Below are positions 62,301 to 64,000 of a stretch of DNA of 64,000 nucleotides, piece by piece. Every line of letters begins with the position of its first letter. Position 1 is the stretch's first letter. Source of the stretch: Amoebophrya sp. A120 (taxonomy: Eukaryota > Sar > Dinophyceae > Syndiniales > Amoebophryaceae); contig CAJINV010000001.1 in NCBI GenBank assembly GCA_905178155.1, positions 124,001 through 188,000 of the forward strand, written 5' to 3'. Both the position numbers and the translations under genes were made by a program. The notes beneath the pieces were generated by a model. That model was not told where the DNA came from. It saw only the letters and a program-made list of their open reading frames with translations, and did no database searches.

Positions 62301-64000
62301 CGCGCGCGCGAAGAACTGCCGCTCGAAGTCGCGGCTATGGCGTTCTCAACCGTTACATTTTCAACTGTTCTTACATGGGTTTGTGATGCAAGAATGGCGA
62401 AAGAAGTCAAAGCAAGGAGGTTGCACCTGTAGCATTACGAATTCCGCACAGATTTAGGTGCTGTTTAGACTTGTTAAAATTTACCATGCGAAGTAGCTTC
62501 GCCTTGTGGTCGCGAGTGTTGATGTTCGTTTTGCATTACAAGTCATTGTATAACAGCTGAGAATGTAACAGTTGAGAACGCCATAGCGGTGGCCGACGCT
62601 TTGGAGGCTTGTGAAGGTTCGGCAGCCTTCGGCGCATGGGCGTAATTTTGATCCTGCAGCTGCCCCGGGGCAACTGGCTGCGCAGTCCCTGGGGGGAGAA
62701 GCCGGAGAGTATCGGCGGCCAAGTCCTCTAGGAAGATATGGATGCGTCAGGAATGAAATCGACAAAGTTGAAATGATTTGTCATGCATAAAATGCAGACC
62801 ACAAAGCGCCTGTCTTGCAGGGTAGGCAAGTGAGGCAGATCGTAAGCCTGTTGGGGGGTAGACACTGGATTGGTAAAGTAGCACGACAAAAGGCGCCCTC
62901 CTTACCCAAACAGCATGACAAACGGGATTTCGGCTTTACCCAAATTCATCATGCACCACTCGCAAACTGGGTATCCATTTTATGCATGGGAGATTATTTC
63001 AACTTTGACGATTTCAATCCTGGCACTCCCATAGACGATACGCGGGGCGTACGCCTGTGGCCCGCGAAGGCCAAGAAAATACTCCAGAGGGACCGCTTCT
63101 AAAGAAATCCGGGCAGCCTTCTTGTTATTCTTATTTCCGCGTGAAAAAATGTCCTCTGGACTGGCGAAGGTTTGTTGTTGCTGCTGTTTCCGCCCGCCAT
63201 GATCATGATTCGCAGCTTTTTTATCCGTGGTATCAGCCACGTGGTAAGTCAGCTGCGTCACCGCAAAAACAGCGCCGGGGCTGAACATGGGCGGTGGGCT
63301 CGCCGAGGTAATATATCCCACAGAAGAAGTGAAAGGGAGGCAGCACCACATAAATTAAAATTTGCAATGCAAAAACACAAAATAAATCTCTCGTCGCGCG
63401 TGCTGTCCTAATAAGCAGCATGCTATACCATCGCCCATGACAGATTTATTTTGTGCGATTTGCGTCACGAAGATCAATCATGATCTGCCGGTCTTTTTCT
63501 GTGGGATACGGTAGAGCTGCTGAAGACGGGGATTAGGAACGCCACCAGGTCACCGGCTTGCGGGAGTGTGTGGCGTTCTCAACTGTTACATTCTCAATTG
63601 TTACATGAATTTGTGATGCAAGAATTGCAAAAGTGAAAGGGGGGAGGTTGCACCTCTAGCATTACAAGTTCTGCACAGATTTAGGTGCTATTTAGCCTTT
63701 CAAAAATTTGCCATGCGAAGTAGCTTCACCTTGTGGATGTTGATGTTCCTTTTGCATCACAAATCATGTAACAGCTGAGAATGTAACGTTTGAGAGTCCC
63801 ATAAAGTGGAAACAGGTATTGCAAGTTGATCTGAAACTGCTGCTGTCGCAGGTGCTGATCACGATCGTTTTTACCTATTTTTTGAGAAGTCTTCTGCGGC
63901 GGCAGCTTGACGGTAACGGGTGAGGCGAAATGCACCGGCAGCGACAGCTTCCTCGGCGACGATTTCTGAAGATTCCAAATGTCGCTTATGGGATTCTCAA
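56352..64000 (-). CDS. paralogue B: large membrane protein of unknown family, 5' end beyond the window
   Basis: Minus-strand gene cut by the window edge. Exons approximately 63986-63804, 63563-63509, 63308-63034, 62731-62586, 62330-~62245, ~61875-61070, 60670-60559, 60244-~59960, ~59690-59590, 59332-59273, 59085-58479, 58169-58121, 57830-57758, 57430-~57300 and ~57110-56352. Collinear with paralogue A through LPVHFASPVTVKLPP, FLGLRGPQAYAPRI, STERLQGVLLEEDYAF, MFPMQDSFLLMPKVRG and RLVQSFFDVLPVLQAEWGRV. Beyond ~58.5 kb it departs from A: an Arg/Pro/Ala-rich region (ending GEGASPAARGKMECCKHV) leads to one C-terminal hydrophobic helix (IFKIVFILMLVALAALV) and the stop at 56352, suggesting a tail anchor. 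It has many more introners than A. Function unknown. Confidence 0.65.
57436..57757. mobile_element. family-4 introner, TSD TGCGA
   Basis: TATGGACGCGTCACCAGGAT at left, ATCCTGACGCTTCCATA at right. Perfect TSD TGCGA (57431-57435, 57758-57762). Inner TTTGTCATGC. Confidence 0.92.
57836..58120. mobile_element. family-5 introner
   Basis: TATGGGAGTCTCAAACGATA at left; GCCACGTTTGAGAATCCCATA at right. Flanks GAGAG/GAAGA match 3 of 5. Confidence 0.85.
58175..58478. mobile_element. family-2 introner, TSD ACCCG
   Basis: TATGCGCTGGAAATACGTGT then GGGCCTGGAAGG; right end ACATATTTGCAGTCGATA. Perfect TSD ACCCG. Confidence 0.92.
59091..59272. mobile_element. family-1 introner in B, absent in A
   Basis: TATGCACTGCAAATCCAGTA at left; GATATTACTTTTGCAATGCATA at right. 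TSD GGTTG/AGATG weak. A continues without it at ~46800. Confidence 0.83.
59338..59589. mobile_element. family-2 introner in B, empty site in A, TSD CCTCC
   Basis: CATGCTTTGCAAAAGTGTCT (first base T to C) at left; ACATTTTTGCAGTTGATA at right. Perfect TSD CCTCC. A has CCTCCCGCTGACCGACAAAA at 46862 without the insert. Confidence 0.94.
60250..60558. mobile_element. family-4 introner in B, empty site in A, TSD CCGTC
   Basis: TATGGATGTGTCAGGATCGA at left; TTCTGACACTCCCATA at right. Perfect TSD CCGTC. A reads GTGGCCGTCCTTTTCTTGTG at ~47455-47475, exactly the empty site. Confidence 0.96.
60676..61069. mobile_element. diverged family-1 introner in B, empty site in A, TSD GCATT/GCACT
   Basis: Left end TGTGCACCTCAAAAGTACC, right end GATAGTACTTTTGCACAGGATA. 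TSD 4 of 5. A reads CCCTGCACTACGCGCTTG at ~47566. Confidence 0.87.
61875..62243. mobile_element. insertion in B, absent in A (family-4-like right end)
   Basis: B departs from A just after GACTCGGAGCT and rejoins before the GCGCCGAGCCGG stretch. The right part (TTTTGTTGATTTTGATGCCC) resembles family 4. Left end and TSD not resolved. Confidence 0.55.
62336..62585. mobile_element. family-5 introner in B, empty site in A, TSD GCGGC/GCGGT
   Basis: TATGGCGTTCTCAACCGTTA mirrored by TAACAGTTGAGAACGCCATA. TSD 4 of 5. A is continuous (GAAGTCGCACTGGCCGAC) at ~49531. Confidence 0.94.
62737..63033. mobile_element. family-4 introner in B, empty site in A, TSD GAAGA/GACGA
   Basis: TATGGATGCGTCAGGAATGA at left; AATCCTGGCACTCCCATA at right. 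A reads CTAGGAAGATACGCGGAGCG at ~49700, the empty site. Confidence 0.95.
63314..63508. mobile_element. family-16 introner in B, empty site in A
   Basis: TATCCCACAGAAGAAGTGAA at left; CTTTTTCTGTGGGATA at right. Flanks TAATA/CGGTA match weakly. A is continuous at ~49953-49972 with equal exon length after removal. Confidence 0.9.
63569..63803. mobile_element. family-5 introner in B, empty site in A, TSD GAGTG/AAGTG
   Basis: TGTGGCGTTCTCAACTGTTA at left (TAT changed to TGT), AACGTTTGAGAGTCCCATA at right. A reads GCGGGAGTGGAAACAGG at 50010, the exact empty site. Confidence 0.95.
63987..64000. mobile_element. left end of another family-5 introner, cut by the window edge
   Basis: TATGGGATTCTCAA follows TCGCT. 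Paralogue A has AACGTCGCCTTTTAGCACC at ~50170 without such an insert. Confidence 0.75.

Overview
The window is nuclear DNA of a eukaryote, most likely an alveolate close to dinoflagellates. A syndinian such as Amoebophrya fits best, but this is inference. The evidence is multi-exon genes on both strands, an RRM-KH protein whose KH region looks dinoflagellate-like, a 15-nt match to the 3' end of the dinoflagellate spliced leader (44694-44708), and genes riddled with introner-like mobile introns. No operons, tRNA, rRNA or CRISPR were seen.

Layout. 1-2.2 kb: little beyond a possible last exon. 2.2-6.6 kb (+): RBR-type E3 ubiquitin ligase. 7.96-10.03 kb (+): protein with two CDC48-N-like modules and no ATPase. 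11.0-~16.3 kb (+): multi-pass membrane protein, exons partly resolved. 17.77-23.48 kb (+): RRM + KH + CysRS-tail-like protein in 16 exons. 23.5-34.7 kb: gene-poor block of AT-rich repeats, telomere-like motifs, tandem arrays and a very GC-rich segment with ~0.55-kb inverted repeats and duplicated 36-bp palindromes, then AT-rich DNA. 34.79-39.17 and 39.96-43.31 kb (+): two large proteins of no recognised family. 43.9-44.8 kb: possible small gene pieces. 45.25-52.65 kb (-) and 56.35->64.0 kb (-): two paralogues (A and B) in tandem, large secretory or membrane-type proteins of unknown family; B is cut by the window edge. A ~0.42-kb near-perfect palindrome lies just past the stop of B.

Main result. 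About 40 insertions sit inside coding sequence. They belong to more than a dozen terminal-inverted-repeat families, yet share one design: ends TAT...ATA, a 5-bp target-site duplication (often perfect), and an internal TTTGTNATGC / GCATNACAAA motif. Removing the element plus one 5-bp copy restores the reading frame, so they act as introns without GT-AG ends, in either orientation, and one is inserted at the edge of another. With all introns removed, four complete genes read through open (1184, 499, 403 and 850 aa), and a fifth gives 1264 aa. Paralogues A and B supply empty-site controls: at least ten insertions in B and four in A are missing at the matching place in the other copy. This is sequence evidence for recent intron gain by transposition.
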